Shown: positions 28,232 to 39,797 of the stretch, in pieces
Layout: the number at the start of each line of letters is the position of its first letter
Numbering within the stretch: the stretch's first letter is position 1
Assembly: GCA_016185205.1 (NCBI GenBank)
Contig: JACPOA010000016.1
Coordinates: 1-64,000 of the forward strand
From: Hyphomicrobiales bacterium
GTDB taxonomy: Bacteria; Pseudomonadota; Alphaproteobacteria; Rhizobiales; Xanthobacteraceae
Length of the DNA stretch: 64,000 nt
Reading direction: 5' to 3'
Notes under the pieces: model-generated
Databases searched by the model: none
The model's input: the letters and a program-made list of their open reading frames with translations, nothing else
What the model was told of the DNA's origin: nothing
Made by a program: the position numbers and the translations under genes

Positions 28232-28945
<714 letters not shown>

Positions 28946-28958
28946 GGGGTACGCTCAA

Positions 28959-29414
28959 ATGGCAGCCAATGCCGGCACGCCGATCATCGGGCGCAGAAAG
29001 CATCGTCGCCGCAAGGTGATGAGCGAGATCAACGTCACCCCGATGGTGGACGTGATGCTGGTGCTGCTGATTATTTTCATGGTGTCGGCGCCGCTGTTGA
29101 CCGTGGGCGTGCCGATCGACCTGCCGCAGAGCCAGGCCAAGAGCCTCGACCAGGACAAGGAACCGCTGACCCTGTCGGTCAACGACAAGGGCCAGGTATT
29201 CTTGCAGAATGCCGAGATTGCCGTCGAAGATATGATCCCCAAGCTGCAGGCGGTAGCGCAGGCGCGCGGGGGCAACGAGGCGCGCGTCTATGTGCGCGGC
29301 GATAGACGAGTGGATTACGGGACCATGATGAGGGTGATGGGGCGGCTGTCGTCGGCCGGCTTCCATCGCGTCGCATTGGTCACCGAATTCGAGCAGGGCT
29401 CGAAAGCAAAGTGA
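28959..29414 (+). CDS. tolR: Tol-Pal system protein TolR
   Basis: ExbD-type stator subunit working with TolQ. The 151-aa protein has a basic N-terminus, one membrane helix with the essential proton-carrying Asp (EINVTPMVDVMLVLLIIFM) and a periplasmic peptidoglycan-binding domain (YVRGDRRVDYGTMMRVMG). Its stop overlaps the tolA start. Confidence 0.94.
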   Translation: MAANAGTPIIGRRKHRRRKVMSEINVTPMVDVMLVLLIIFMVSAPLLTVGVPIDLPQSQAKSLDQDKEPLTLSVNDKGQVFLQNAEIAVEDMIPKLQAVAQARGGNEARVYVRGDRRVDYGTMMRVMGRLSSAGFHRVALVTEFEQGSKAK

Positions 29415-30259
29415 TGAGGAAGGCGGCAGCGATATCGACCGGCCTGCACGTGGCGGTGCTGCTGTTCGCGGTGCTGTCGTTCAGCAGCAAGACCTTCGAG
29501 GTCACGCCGGCGGAATCGCTGCCGGTCGATCTCATCAACGACAAGGACTTCTCCGAATTGACCAAGGGCGCCAAGGATGCGCCCAAAGTCGAGCAGCCCA
29601 AGCCGCTGATTGAGAAGCTGGACCCCCCGAAGCCGGCCGAAGAGATCGCGCCCAAGCTCACCGAGAAGAAAGAGCTCAAGGTCGAAAAGGAAAAGACGGC
29701 GGAGCCCAAGCCAGATCCGATCGCCGACAAGCTCAAGAAGCAGGACGAGCCTAAACAGGAAGCCAAGGCCGAGCCGCAGCCGATGCCGCCCAAGAAGCCG
29801 CCGCAAAAGCAGCAGCCGAAATTCGACGCCGACAAGATCGCCGCCTTGCTCGACAAGCGCGATCCGCAGCGCAACGCTGCCACCGGCGCGGAGCTCAATT
29901 CAACGCCTTCGCTCGGCACCGCCACCGGCAACGCCGCCCAACTGTCGGCCTCCGAGCTCGATGCGCTGAGGCGACGGCTGATGGCGCTGTGGAATCCGCC
30001 GGTTGGCCTGCAGGACGCCGAGCGATATCAGGTCATCATCCGGATCAAGTTCAAGCGCGACGGCACGCTGGCCGTCGGCCCGCAGGTGATAACCAGCGGC
30101 AGCGGCGTGCGCTACGAGGCGATGCGCGACAGCGCGGTGCGCGCGGTCTTCGTCGGGCAGCCCTACACCATGCTGCGCCCGGAGCACTACGAGATCTGGA
30201 AGGAAATCGACTTCACCTTCGACACCTCACAAATGTTCCACGATATTCCAACAAGATGA
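29411..30259 (+). CDS. tolA: Tol-Pal system protein TolA
   Basis: Spans the periplasm, linking the TolQR motor to TolB/Pal. The 282-aa protein has an N-terminal anchor helix ([18 protein letters not shown]), a long Pro/Lys/Glu-rich low-complexity stalk (about residues 55-140) and a C-terminal TonB/TolA-like domain ([18 protein letters not shown]...[17 protein letters not shown]). ATGA overlaps join it to tolR and tolB. Weak identity outside the domain ends is normal for TolA. Confidence 0.9.
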   Translation: MMRKAAAISTGLHVAVLLFAVLSFSSKTFEVTPAESLPVDLINDKDFSELTKGAKDAPKVEQPKPLIEKLDPPKPAEEIAPKLTEKKELKVEKEKTAEPKPDPIADKLKKQDEPKQEAKAEPQPMPPKKPPQKQQPKFDADKIAALLDKRDPQRNAATGAELNSTPSLGTATGNAAQLSASELDALRRRLMALWNPPVGLQDAERYQVIIRIKFKRDGTLAVGPQVITSGSGVRYEAMRDSAVRAVFVGQPYTMLRPEHYEIWKEIDFTFDTSQMFHDIPTR

Positions 30260-31599
30260 TTAAGCGAATGACCGATAGTTATGCATCGTTGAATCGCCGC
30301 CGCCTGCTGGTCGGCGCCGGCGCCGGCGCGCTCGCCGCGCTTTCGCCGCGCATGGCCGCTGCCGCGCTGCGCGTCGACATCACGCAAGGCAATCCGCAGC
30401 CGATGCCGATCGCGCTGCCCGACTTCCTGGCCGGCACGCCGGGCGAGGGCGAGATTCCGCGCAACGTCACCACCGTCATCAGCAACAACCTGCAGCGCAG
30501 CGGCCTGTTCGCGCCGATCAATCCGCAGGCCTTCACCGAAAAGATCACCAATTCCGACGCGGTGCCGCGCTTTCCCGACTGGCGCGTGATCAGCGCGCAG
30601 GCGCTGGTCACCGGCCGCATCACCAGGCAGCCCGACGGACGGCTGAAAGCGGAATTCCGGCTGTGGGACGTGTTCGCCGGCCAGCAGCTCGACGGCAAGC
30701 AGTACTTCACCACGCCCGACAACTGGCGGCGCATCGCGCACATCATTTCCGATGCGATCTACCAGACGCTCACCGGCGAGAAGGGCTATTTCGACAGCCG
30801 CATCGTGTTCATCGACGAGACCGGCCCGAAGGATCGGCGGGTCAAGCGGCTTGCCATCATGGATCAGGACGGCGCCGGCGTGCGCTATCTCACGCGCGGC
30901 GACGACCTGGTGCTGACTCCGCGCTTCAATCCGTCGACGCAGGAAATCACCTACATGTCCTACGGGCAGGGCGAACCGCGCGTCTACCTGCTCAACATCG
31001 AGACCGGCCAGCGCGAGATCGTCGGCAATTTCCCCGGCATGACCTTCGCGCCACGGTTTTCGCCCGACGGCCAGCGCGTGATCCTGAGCCTGCAGCAGGG
31101 CAGTAATGCCAACCTGTTCGTGATGGATCTGCGCTCGAAGCAGACCACGCGGCTCACCGACACGCCGGCGATCGACACCGCGCCGTGCTATTCGCCGGAC
31201 GGCAGGAGCATCTGCTTCGAGAGCGATCGCGGCGGCAGCCAGCAGATCTACGTCATGGCGGCGGGCGGCGGCGCGGCGCAGCGCATCAGTTTCGGCGAAG
31301 GTCATCACTCGACGCCGGTGTGGTCGCCGCGCGGCGACTACATCGCCTTCACCGGCCAGGCGCGCGGCAGCTTCTCCATCGGCATCCTCAAGCCGGACGG
31401 CTCGGGCGAGCGTATCCTCACCCAGGGCTTCCACAATGAGGGGCCAACCTTCGCGCCGAACGGGCGGGTGCTGATGTTCTTCCGCGATCAGGGCGCCGGG
31501 CCCTCGCTTTATACGATCGACATCACCGGCCGTAACGAGCTCAAGGTGCCGACCCCGAGCCTGGCCTCGGACCCGGCCTGGTCGCCGCTGTTGTCATAA
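30256..31599 (+). CDS. tolB: Tol-Pal system beta-propeller protein TolB
   Basis: Periplasmic partner of Pal. The 447-aa protein has an N-terminal domain ([20 protein letters not shown]) and a WD40-like propeller with repeated blades ([52 protein letters not shown]). The signal sequence has a twin-arginine motif ([17 protein letters not shown]) instead of the usual Sec pattern. The start is ATG 30256, overlapping the tolA stop (ATGA). Pal is unusually far away, beyond a 2.3-kb insertion. Confidence 0.94.
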   Translation: MIKRMTDSYASLNRRRLLVGAGAGALAALSPRMAAAALRVDITQGNPQPMPIALPDFLAGTPGEGEIPRNVTTVISNNLQRSGLFAPINPQAFTEKITNSDAVPRFPDWRVISAQALVTGRITRQPDGRLKAEFRLWDVFAGQQLDGKQYFTTPDNWRRIAHIISDAIYQTLTGEKGYFDSRIVFIDETGPKDRRVKRLAIMDQDGAGVRYLTRGDDLVLTPRFNPSTQEITYMSYGQGEPRVYLLNIETGQREIVGNFPGMTFAPRFSPDGQRVILSLQQGSNANLFVMDLRSKQTTRLTDTPAIDTAPCYSPDGRSICFESDRGGSQQIYVMAAGGGAAQRISFGEGHHSTPVWSPRGDYIAFTGQARGSFSIGILKPDGSGERILTQGFHNEGPTFAPNGRVLMFFRDQGAGPSLYTIDITGRNELKVPTPSLASDPAWSPLLS

Positions 31600-31633
31600 T
31601 TGTCGAACTAAACCAATGAGAGATATTTATATG

Positions 31634-31662
31634 TTTACAACCTAGTAGAGAAATGCTAGTTT
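31634..31662 (+). promoter_or_regulatory. putative promoter of the unknown cassette
   Basis: TTTACA (31634-31639), 17-base spacer, TAGTTT (31657-31662), in AT-rich DNA directly after tolB and 48 bp before the 70-aa gene. It would let the cassette be expressed independently of tolQRAB. Confidence 0.4.
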
Positions 31663-31709
31663 TGTCGCGTAACGTGTTGGGTTTCCGATATTGGGAAAAG
31701 GGTGTTCAC

Positions 31710-31922
31710 ATGGCAGACGAAAAGGAACGTGAATCAGTCCGACGGGTGGTTGATGCCGTCTTCTCCAGTGGGCTTGTCGATCGCAAGGCGACGATGGAGG
31801 ATGTTGTCAAGAAATTCGGCAGCGACATCGATCAGGTCGCCGGCTACGTCGCTGCATGGGATCGTTATGTACTCGTCGTGGCCAAGAGTGCGGCGAACGA
31901 GGTTCTGATCCGCCAAAGCTGA
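31710..31922 (+). CDS. 70-aa helical protein of unknown function
   Basis: A 70-residue soluble protein, predicted mostly helical (ESVRRVVDAVFSSGLVDRK, VAGYVAAWDRYVLVVAKSA). It has no cysteine, no signal peptide and no double-glycine leader site. I do not recognise it. Its stop overlaps the start of the 565-aa gene (TGATG), so the pair is translated together and the small protein is probably a partner, substrate or regulator of the large one. Lower GC than the tol genes on both sides. Confidence 0.65.
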   Translation: MADEKERESVRRVVDAVFSSGLVDRKATMEDVVKKFGSDIDQVAGYVAAWDRYVLVVAKSAANEVLIRQS

Positions 31923-33619
31923 TGCGAGTCAAAGGTCGGACAAGTCCGGCAACATATCTTGCCGCGACTCACGCCTGGTTGGCGGACGGGATAGAAACCT
32001 CGCTAATACCGGCTTTGCGTGAAAATGACCGATCGCTAAGGTACTTGAAGGCGATTTGTGAGATCGCCTTTTTTATTGCCTCAAAACCAGAAAGATACCC
32101 TGCCGCATTGCTCGCAGCTGTCGACAAATGTCTCGCCCTTGTTTGGGCGAAGGGGCAACTGCTAGCGATGGCGCGCCACAATGTTCAGCACGCAAATCTC
32201 TTCCTGCCGCTTTTATTCGCGTGCGGGAGCCGGCTTCACCTCGACCAGCGTTTTCATGATGACATCCGATTGGTTGCACGGGTAAGTCTTGTACATACAA
32301 AAGAACGCATTCCGTTCCGGTCGGTTGACCTCTTTCATAGTTGCTGGAAGCTGACGAATTCCGGCGCGGCGCACACGCATATGATCGCGGCGGCCAAGAA
32401 CGGCTGCCTTCGCGCGGGCGCGAATGTGGCATCAATCTCATCCGACGACGCCTACGGAATTACCCATACGGTCTTTTATTGTACAGATTTTGGTGCACGC
32501 AAATGGCCACACGGGCTTGCGGCGGCCGATGATGTCGAGCGGATCCTAGTCTTTCTCGCGCAGCAACCGGAGAATCGGGAAAATTTCGATTTGCGCGGAG
32601 AATTTCTTCTTGCTCGGCGATACATCGAATCGAAAGCTGGAAACGCGTCCGGCGAAATCGCCGCAGTCGAGCGCGCTCGCCGCGCTGATGGAACTTGGGC
32701 CGGGCCAGTGGATCTCCAGCAAGTGCTGCAAAATGAAAATATTTCCCGCGCGCATTGGTCGTTTTTCAGCGATTATCATACGAGCCTAGTTTGTGCAGAG
32801 GCGCTGGCCGCGCATCGACCCCACGCCGCAACGGTCGGCCGCTCGCCACATCGTACGCAGCGCCTCGGTAGCCGTGCCGCATGTACACGCGCACATTTGC
32901 CTCGTGTGGTTGCGAGCGGCCCCACGGCCGATGTCGCCTGCGCCTATCGAAGGCTCGGTTCCGGCATGAAAGCAGTGAAGCTTTCAGCGGCCGCACTCCT
33001 TGCCCCGGAGACCGTCGTACAAGCTGTCGAATGGCATCTCATTCGGCGTGCCCTGCTCGGCCCGGCCACCCAGACCGCGAGTGATCTAAGCGATTTTACG
33101 AAGATCGACCATGGCCGCGCATGGCGCGACCACAGGCTCGCCCGGGTCGTTCTCGCGGCCGGTGCCGCTGTCAGTGGAATACGTAGTTTGCGACCTCACC
33201 GACGCGAAATGACATTTCTCCTTCAGCGCTTGAATGATCGCAAGCCGTGGGAGATTTCAATCGATGAAGCATGCATCCTCGCTATGTCCGGCGCGGTCCT
33301 GAATGGCGATGAACTGACGAATGCGGCTTCAGTGCTCGATTCCGTCACAGATTGGTTCATCGGAAGGGGGGACATCGCGTCCGCTATCACTGTGGCCAGC
33401 TTGTCCGCACTTTTCGTCAACGATGCAATGGTTGTACGTATGGACGAACTAGTGTCGTCGTATGATGCGAAGAGCATGTCGTTCGGTTTTGTTGTCGCCG
33501 ACGACGAGCGTTCGCTTCTGATGGCGGAACGCTTGGACTTGGTGCGTCTCCAGTTTCGCTGCGTGCGCCGCTTAACGCACCTTCGCCGTCGGCCTATTGT
33601 CTCGCATTTTGCCGCGTAG
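31922..33619 (+). CDS. 565-aa helical protein of unknown function, inserted in tol-pal
   Basis: A large soluble protein, predicted mainly alpha-helical. Notable motifs are YGITHTVFYCTDFGARKWPHG (core THTVFYCTDFG) near residue 180, an HTSLVCAEAL segment near 280, and an Arg/His-rich linker after that. The THxxFYxTDFG pattern reminds me of a family of helical proteins of unknown function described mainly in actinobacteria (DUF6895-like), but I cannot confirm this. No membrane helix or nucleotide motif is seen. Codon use and GC are unlike the neighbours, which suggests transfer. ATG 31922 overlaps the 70-aa gene stop; the frame is open from 31856. Confidence 0.65.
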   Translation: MRVKGRTSPATYLAATHAWLADGIETSLIPALRENDRSLRYLKAICEIAFFIASKPERYPAALLAAVDKCLALVWAKGQLLAMARHNVQHANLFLPLLFACGSRLHLDQRFHDDIRLVARVSLVHTKERIPFRSVDLFHSCWKLTNSGAAHTHMIAAAKNGCLRAGANVASISSDDAYGITHTVFYCTDFGARKWPHGLAAADDVERILVFLAQQPENRENFDLRGEFLLARRYIESKAGNASGEIAAVERARRADGTWAGPVDLQQVLQNENISRAHWSFFSDYHTSLVCAEALAAHRPHAATVGRSPHRTQRLGSRAACTRAHLPRVVASGPTADVACAYRRLGSGMKAVKLSAAALLAPETVVQAVEWHLIRRALLGPATQTASDLSDFTKIDHGRAWRDHRLARVVLAAGAAVSGIRSLRPHRREMTFLLQRLNDRKPWEISIDEACILAMSGAVLNGDELTNAASVLDSVTDWFIGRGDIASAITVASLSALFVNDAMVVRMDELVSSYDAKSMSFGFVVADDERSLLMAERLDLVRLQFRCVRRLTHLRRRPIVSHFAA

Positions 33620-33642
33620 CGTTCATAGCGAACGGGAAATCC

Positions 33643-33674
33643 CCGCCGGTGGAATTTCCGCCTGCGGTTTTTTT
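33643..33674 (+). terminator. terminator of the unknown cassette
   Basis: Hairpin around GGTGGAA/TTCCGCC with outer CCGC/GCGG pairing, then seven T. It ends the 70-aa/565-aa unit 24 bp past the last stop and separates it from pal. Confidence 0.55.
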
Positions 33675-33772
33675 GCGTTCGGAAGCGTCCGCCCAAGCGC
33701 GCCGTGTTTACGCCCCATTTACCATACCTAGATGTTTCAAGTATCGCGTTGTTTTTTTGGGTTTGAACAAGG

Positions 33773-33818
33773 TTCCATCAAGGTTGATGGAAGGTTCGCT
33801 TAACGAACGTCCTGTTAA
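33773..33818. promoter_or_regulatory. stacked palindromes upstream of pal
   Basis: Three inverted repeats follow each other: TTCCATCAA-GG-TTGATGGAA (33773-33792, perfect), GTTCG-CTTAA-CGAAC (33794-33808 region) and TTAAC-N9-GTTAA (33800-33818). They are in the 286-bp gene-free stretch 33620-33905 that must hold the pal promoter, since pal is cut off from tolB. They look like binding sites for dimeric regulators, or alternative RNA hairpins. Confidence 0.45.
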
Positions 33819-33825
33819 ACGAGCA

Positions 33826-33864
33826 GGGCATGATCTCGCAAAGTGGTTGCGGAGGTCATGCGCC
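33826..33864. repeat. degenerate GCATGATC-type repeat
   Basis: Arms GCATGATC (33828-33835) and GGTCATGC (33854-33861) flank a shortened, mutated core (CGCAAAGTGGTTGCGG) compared with the intact copies at 10394-10442 and 35730-35778. It lies 40 bp before pal. Confidence 0.6.
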
Positions 33865-33905
33865 AGACAAAGCTCCGCTCAGTGCGCGAGTATGGAGGCA
33901 CTGGA

Positions 33906-34400
33906 ATGATCGAGATCAGACAAATCATCCGCGGCGCGCGGCTGGCAGCCGTGCTCGTCGCGGCGCTGGCGATATCGGCCTGCGCCAACAAGCCGGAAGA
34001 AAACGCGCAAGCCAGCGCGGCCGGCATGGCGAGCCCCGGCAGCCAGCAGGACTTCGTGGTCAATGTCGGCGATCGCGTGTTCTTCGAAACCGACTCCTCC
34101 GAGCTGACGCCGCAGTCGCGCGCCACGCTCGACAAGCAGGCGCAGTGGCTGACCAATTACAACCAGTACGCCTTCACCGTCGAAGGCCATGCCGACGAGC
34201 GCGGCACGCGCGAATACAACATCGCGCTCGGCGCCCGCCGGGCGCAGACCGTGCGCGACTATCTGACCTCGCGCGGCATCCAGGCCAACCGCATGCGCAC
34301 CATCTCCTACGGCAAGGAGCGCCCGGTGGCGGTGTGCAACGACATTTCCTGCTGGTCGCAGAACCGCCGCGCGGTCACGGTGCTCAACGCGAGTTCGTGA
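33906..34400 (+). CDS. pal: peptidoglycan-associated lipoprotein Pal
   Basis: Outer-membrane lipoprotein that binds peptidoglycan and TolB. The 164-aa precursor has a lipoprotein signal ending LAISAC (lipobox Cys about residue 26) and a C-terminal OmpA-like domain: FFETDSSELTPQSRATLD, VEGHADERGTREYNIALGARRA and a final NRRAVTV. The start is ATG 33906. It is separated from tolB by the unknown cassette and so needs its own promoter. Confidence 0.95.
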   Translation: MIEIRQIIRGARLAAVLVAALAISACANKPEENAQASAAGMASPGSQQDFVVNVGDRVFFETDSSELTPQSRATLDKQAQWLTNYNQYAFTVEGHADERGTREYNIALGARRAQTVRDYLTSRGIQANRMRTISYGKERPVAVCNDISCWSQNRRAVTVLNASS

Positions 34401-34411
34401 GTTATCTATCG

Positions 34412-34514
34412 GTCATTCCGGGGCGCCGCGCAGCGGCGAACCCGGAATCCAGAAATCTACTCCGAGACTGCATCTGGATTCCGGGTTCGCGCCTTTGGCG
34501 CGTCCCGGAATGAC
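34412..34514. repeat. 103-bp composite palindrome, GTCATTCC family
   Basis: Same design as 20048-20154: ends GTCATTCCGGGGCG and GTCCCGGAATGAC, inner arms GAACCCGGAATCCAGA and CTGGATTCCGGGTTCG, side hairpin GCCGCGCAGCGGC. It lies between pal and cpoB. Confidence 0.85.
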
Positions 34515-34602
34515 GAATATGGCACTCCAGTCACAATTTCGACGCAGGGCGTCTTATGCTACCCCTCGTGGGAAATTTGCCGTCTAGACATTGCGCAGGG
34601 CC

Positions 34603-35727
34603 ATGACCCGTTCACGACATCGTATCCGCATCGCGGCGCTGGCCGCGCTTCCCGTGCTGCTGTGGGCCAGCGCGGCGCCGGCACAGGACCGCTCGTCCGG
34701 CGGCTTCCTCGACAATCTGTTCAATCGCGGCGAGCCAAGCCAGCCGCAAGGTCAATCGCAAGTCGATGTGCGACGCGGCGGCCAGACCGCGCAGGCCGAT
34801 CCCGCCGAGCTGACCGTGCGGCTCGACCGTATGGAAAGCGCGCTTCGCCAGCTCACCGGCACCATCGAGCAATTGCAGTACCGCAACCAGCAGCTCGAGA
34901 TGCAGCTCAAGCGCATGCAGGACGACACCGACTACCGGCTGCAGCAACTGGGTTCGAAGGGCGGCGCCGCCCCGGCCGCGCCGGTCAATGCGCCGCCGGC
35001 AGCGCAGCCCGGCCGCCGCGGCGACGTGTTCGATCCCGCGCAGCGGCCGAATGCGCCCGGCGCGCCGCGTGCGCTCGGCAATGAAGCGGTAATCGCGGCG
35101 CCGGCACCAATCCCGGGGAATGAACAGCCGATCGGCGCGCCCGGCGGCCGCGCTGCCGGCGCTCCGCTCGATCTCAACGCGCTCTCCGGCAATCCGTCGC
35201 CGCCGCCACCGGTCGTGCGGGGCGATGTCGCGCCGGTGCAAGCCTCACAACCTGTCTCGCAGCCGGTACCGCAATTGCCGCCGGTGATGGCGCCGCGCAA
35301 TGCCGCCACGCCCGCCCCGCAACTGGCGACGCTGCCGCCATCGGCCTCGCCGCAGGACGAATACGATCTGGCCTACGGCTATGTGCTGCGCAAGGATTAT
35401 GCGCTGGCCGAGCAGACGTTCCGCGATTTCCTGCGCAAATATCCGAACGAGCGGCTGGTGCCGGACGCGCATTATTGGCTGGGCGAAAGCCTGTTCCAGC
35501 GCCAGCGCTATCGCGACGCGGCGGAATCGTTCCTGGCGGTGTCGACCAAGTTCGAGAAATCCGGCAAAGCGCCCGATTCCCTGCTGCGCCTCGGCCAGTC
35601 GCTGGCCGCGCTCAATCAGAAGGAAGCGGCCTGCGCCACGCTGGCCGAAGTCGGGCGCAAATTTCCGCGCGCCTCGGCGAGCGTGAAGCGCGGCGTCGAA
35701 CAGGAACAGAAGCGTGTCCACTGCTGA
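34603..35727 (+). CDS. cpoB: Tol-Pal system protein CpoB/YbgF
   Basis: Periplasmic protein that links outer-membrane constriction to peptidoglycan synthesis. The 374-aa protein has a signal peptide (RIAALAALPVLLWASAAPAQA-like, ending APAQ), a coiled coil for trimerisation (ELTVRLDRMESALRQLTGTIEQLQ...), a long Pro/Ala/Gln-rich linker (about 125-245) and C-terminal tetratricopeptide repeats (DEYDLAYGYVLRKDYALAEQTF). ATG 34603 is chosen over TTG 34591. The linker is longer than in enterics. Confidence 0.92.
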   Translation: MTRSRHRIRIAALAALPVLLWASAAPAQDRSSGGFLDNLFNRGEPSQPQGQSQVDVRRGGQTAQADPAELTVRLDRMESALRQLTGTIEQLQYRNQQLEMQLKRMQDDTDYRLQQLGSKGGAAPAAPVNAPPAAQPGRRGDVFDPAQRPNAPGAPRALGNEAVIAAPAPIPGNEQPIGAPGGRAAGAPLDLNALSGNPSPPPPVVRGDVAPVQASQPVSQPVPQLPPVMAPRNAATPAPQLATLPPSASPQDEYDLAYGYVLRKDYALAEQTFRDFLRKYPNERLVPDAHYWLGESLFQRQRYRDAAESFLAVSTKFEKSGKAPDSLLRLGQSLAALNQKEAACATLAEVGRKFPRASASVKRGVEQEQKRVHC

Positions 35728-35729
35728 GG

Positions 35730-35778
35730 GGGCATGATCCCGAAAAGTGGGAACCGGTTTTCGGATAAGATCATGCCC
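35730..35778. repeat. GCATGATC-type palindromic repeat, copy 2
   Basis: A 49-bp element nearly identical to 10394-10442, with arms GGGCATGATC and GATCATGCCC. It fills the whole gap between cpoB and tilS, and its right arm supplies the ATG (35773) that is the likely tilS start. A second in-frame ATG (35734) lies in the left arm. Confidence 0.85.
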
Positions 35779-36864
35779 AATAACAAAGAATCTTTTATTT
35801 CGGCAGCCGAAGCCAAATCATTATTTTCCGATCTGCAATCTTTTCCGGCATTGCTGCTGGCCGTCTCCGGCGGGCCGGATTCGACCGCGCTGCTCTGGCT
35901 GGCGGCGCGCTGGCGCGATGCGTTGAAGTCGCCGCCGAAGCTGATCGCCATCACCGTCGATCACGGCTTGCGCAAGGAATCGAGAGCCGAAGCCGCTGGC
36001 GTCGCGCGGCTGGCGCGCAAGCTCAAGGTCGCGCATCGCACCTTGCGCTGGCGCGGCAAGAAGCCTGCGAGCGGGCTGCAACAGGCGGCGCGGGCGGCGC
36101 GCTATCGCCTGCTCAGCGATGCCGCGCGTGAAGCCGGCGCTTCGCACATCCTCACCGCCCATACGCTCGACGACCAAGCCGAGACCGTGCTGATCCGCAT
36201 GAGCCGCGGCAGCGGCGTCACCGGGCTTGGGGCGATGGCGCGGATGTCATCGGTGCCCGGGAATGAGGAGAGCAAGCTCGTCCGCCCGCTGCTCGACATC
36301 CCGAAATCGCGGTTGATCGACACCTTGCGGGCGGCGAAGGTTCCGTTTGCCGACGACCCGTCCAACCGCGATCCGCGCTTCACCCGCGCGCGGCTGCGCG
36401 GGTTGCTGCCGCAGCTGGCACAGGAAGGCCTCGACGCGCGCAGGCTGGCGCTGTTGGCGCGGCGGCTCAAGCGCGCCGACGCCGCGATCGAAGTCGTCGT
36501 TGACCAGGCGATGGACTTCCTGGCGGTGGACGCACCTGCGCCCCACGCGATGGCGTTCGAGGCAGGGGGCTTTTTCATACTGCCCGCCGAGATTACGTTG
36601 CGGATGCTCGGCCGCGCGGTCACCCAGGTCGGCGACGAAGGTCCGGTCGAACTGGCCAAGCTGGAGGCGCTGAAAGCTGCCCTCGATGCGGCCCTAAAGG
36701 CAGGCAAAGGCCGGTTTCGGCGCAGCCTCGCCGGGGCCCTGGTGACGCTGGCCATGCCCCAAATCACCGTGGAAAGGGCGCCGCCGCGCCGCGGCAAGTC
36801 TTTAGGGGCTAAGTCCTTAACCACAGGCCGACGCGGGCGAGCCAAACGAGTGAAATCGCGCTAG
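35773..36864 (+). CDS. tilS: tRNA(Ile)-lysidine synthase
   Basis: It modifies C34 of tRNA-Ile(CAU) to lysidine, changing codon and charging specificity; it is essential in most bacteria. The PP-loop ATP-pyrophosphatase motif SGGPDS is at residues 32-37, followed by ITVDHGLRKESRAEA and the tRNA-facing THxLDDQAET element (TAHTLDDQAETVLIR). The C-terminal domain is short and basic. Length is 363 aa from ATG 35773; ATG 35734 would add 13 residues translated from the repeat (IPKSGNRFSDKI). Both starts lie within the palindrome. Confidence 0.93.
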   Translation: MPNNKESFISAAEAKSLFSDLQSFPALLLAVSGGPDSTALLWLAARWRDALKSPPKLIAITVDHGLRKESRAEAAGVARLARKLKVAHRTLRWRGKKPASGLQQAARAARYRLLSDAAREAGASHILTAHTLDDQAETVLIRMSRGSGVTGLGAMARMSSVPGNEESKLVRPLLDIPKSRLIDTLRAAKVPFADDPSNRDPRFTRARLRGLLPQLAQEGLDARRLALLARRLKRADAAIEVVVDQAMDFLAVDAPAPHAMAFEAGGFFILPAEITLRMLGRAVTQVGDEGPVELAKLEALKAALDAALKAGKGRFRRSLAGALVTLAMPQITVERAPPRRGKSLGAKSLTTGRRGRAKRVKSR

Positions 36865-36999
36865 AATATTGAGAATCGACACCTTTCCAGGTGCCCTTAC
36901 GGTGCCTACATTGTGAGCGGGACAGACGTGAAGTCGCCACGAATTTCGGCCATAACACAGCAAGGCCGCAACGCCGCACGCGGCGAGTAAGGACGTATG

Positions 37000-38925
<1,926 letters not shown>

Positions 38926-38945
38926 GCTTTTCGGAATTTGAGCAG

Positions 38946-38977
38946 AACGCCCGCCGTCATGGCGGGCGTTTTCTTTT
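38946..38977 (+). terminator. terminator of ftsH
   Basis: Perfect 10-bp stem AACGCCCGCC / GGCGGGCGTT, 5-base loop, then TTCTTTT. It closes the long ruv-tol-ftsH stretch 20 bp after the ftsH stop. Confidence 0.85.
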
Positions 38978-39042
38978 GCCGGCATGCCGGGTGGCCGTAC
39001 AGGTTGCACCGATGCCGCGCGCTCGATGATACTCGGCGTGCC

Positions 39043-39780
39043 ATGGCATTGCCGTTCCGCGAAAAGCTTCTGATGCTGATGCCGCCGTCGCGGTACTACC
39101 GGCGGCGGATCGAGCAGGAAACACGTTCGGGCGAGCCCGAGCTTGCTATCCTCGCCGACCTCATGCAGCGCGGCGGCACGGCGGTCGATGTCGGCGCCAA
39201 CCAGGGCTTCTTCGCCTTCGCGCTGGCGGGCATCGCCAACCGCGTCGTCGCGTTCGAGCCGAACCCGGACTACGCCTTCTTCGCGCGCTGGATGCTGCGC
39301 GGCCACGCCGAGGTCTTGAACTGTGCGCTCTCCGACCGGCCGGGCCGCGCCGCGTTCTATGTGCCGGTCAGGGACGACGGTCTGGTGCTGCATCTCGCCG
39401 GCAACCTGAAGCAGGCGCATGCGCAGTTCGCCAAGACCATGCAGACCTTCGAGGTCGAGGTCCGCACCCTCGACAGCTTCGGCCTGACCGACGTGCGCTT
39501 CATCAAGGTCGACGTCGAAGGCAGCGAGCGCGAGGTGCTCGACGGCGCCCGCGGCACGATCGCGCGCGACCGGCCGGCGATGGTACTGGAGCTGCTCTCC
39601 GGCACGCACGAGGACCCGCACGGCCTGACGGCCGCGATCTGCCAGGATTTCGGCTACGATGCCTATGTGGTGCAGCACGGCGAGAAGCTGCCCGGCCTGC
39701 CGACGATCGCCTCGCTCGGCAAGAACACGACGTGGGGCACGCCCTTTGAGTCGCGCAACGTGCTGTTCCTGCCGCGTTGA
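39043..39780 (+). CDS. FkbM family methyltransferase
   Basis: A 245-aa SAM-dependent methyltransferase. Motif I is AVDVGANQGFFAFALAG, motif II VVAFEPNPDYAF, and the FkbM-specific FIKVDVEGSEREVLDGA is complete. FkbM proteins methylate hydroxyl groups on sugars or polyketides; the substrate here is unknown. ATG 39043 is chosen from family length. It overlaps or abuts the next gene on the same strand. Confidence 0.88.
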   Translation: MALPFREKLLMLMPPSRYYRRRIEQETRSGEPELAILADLMQRGGTAVDVGANQGFFAFALAGIANRVVAFEPNPDYAFFARWMLRGHAEVLNCALSDRPGRAAFYVPVRDDGLVLHLAGNLKQAHAQFAKTMQTFEVEVRTLDSFGLTDVRFIKVDVEGSEREVLDGARGTIARDRPAMVLELLSGTHEDPHGLTAAICQDFGYDAYVVQHGEKLPGLPTIASLGKNTTWGTPFESRNVLFLPR

Positions 39781-39797
39781 ACTCCGGTCGGTTGACT

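Noticed and set aside
31710-31922. The 70-aa protein as a RiPP precursor for the 565-aa protein
   Set aside because: No double-Gly leader, no Cys/Ser/Thr-rich core, and no recognisable modifying-enzyme domain or exporter nearby.
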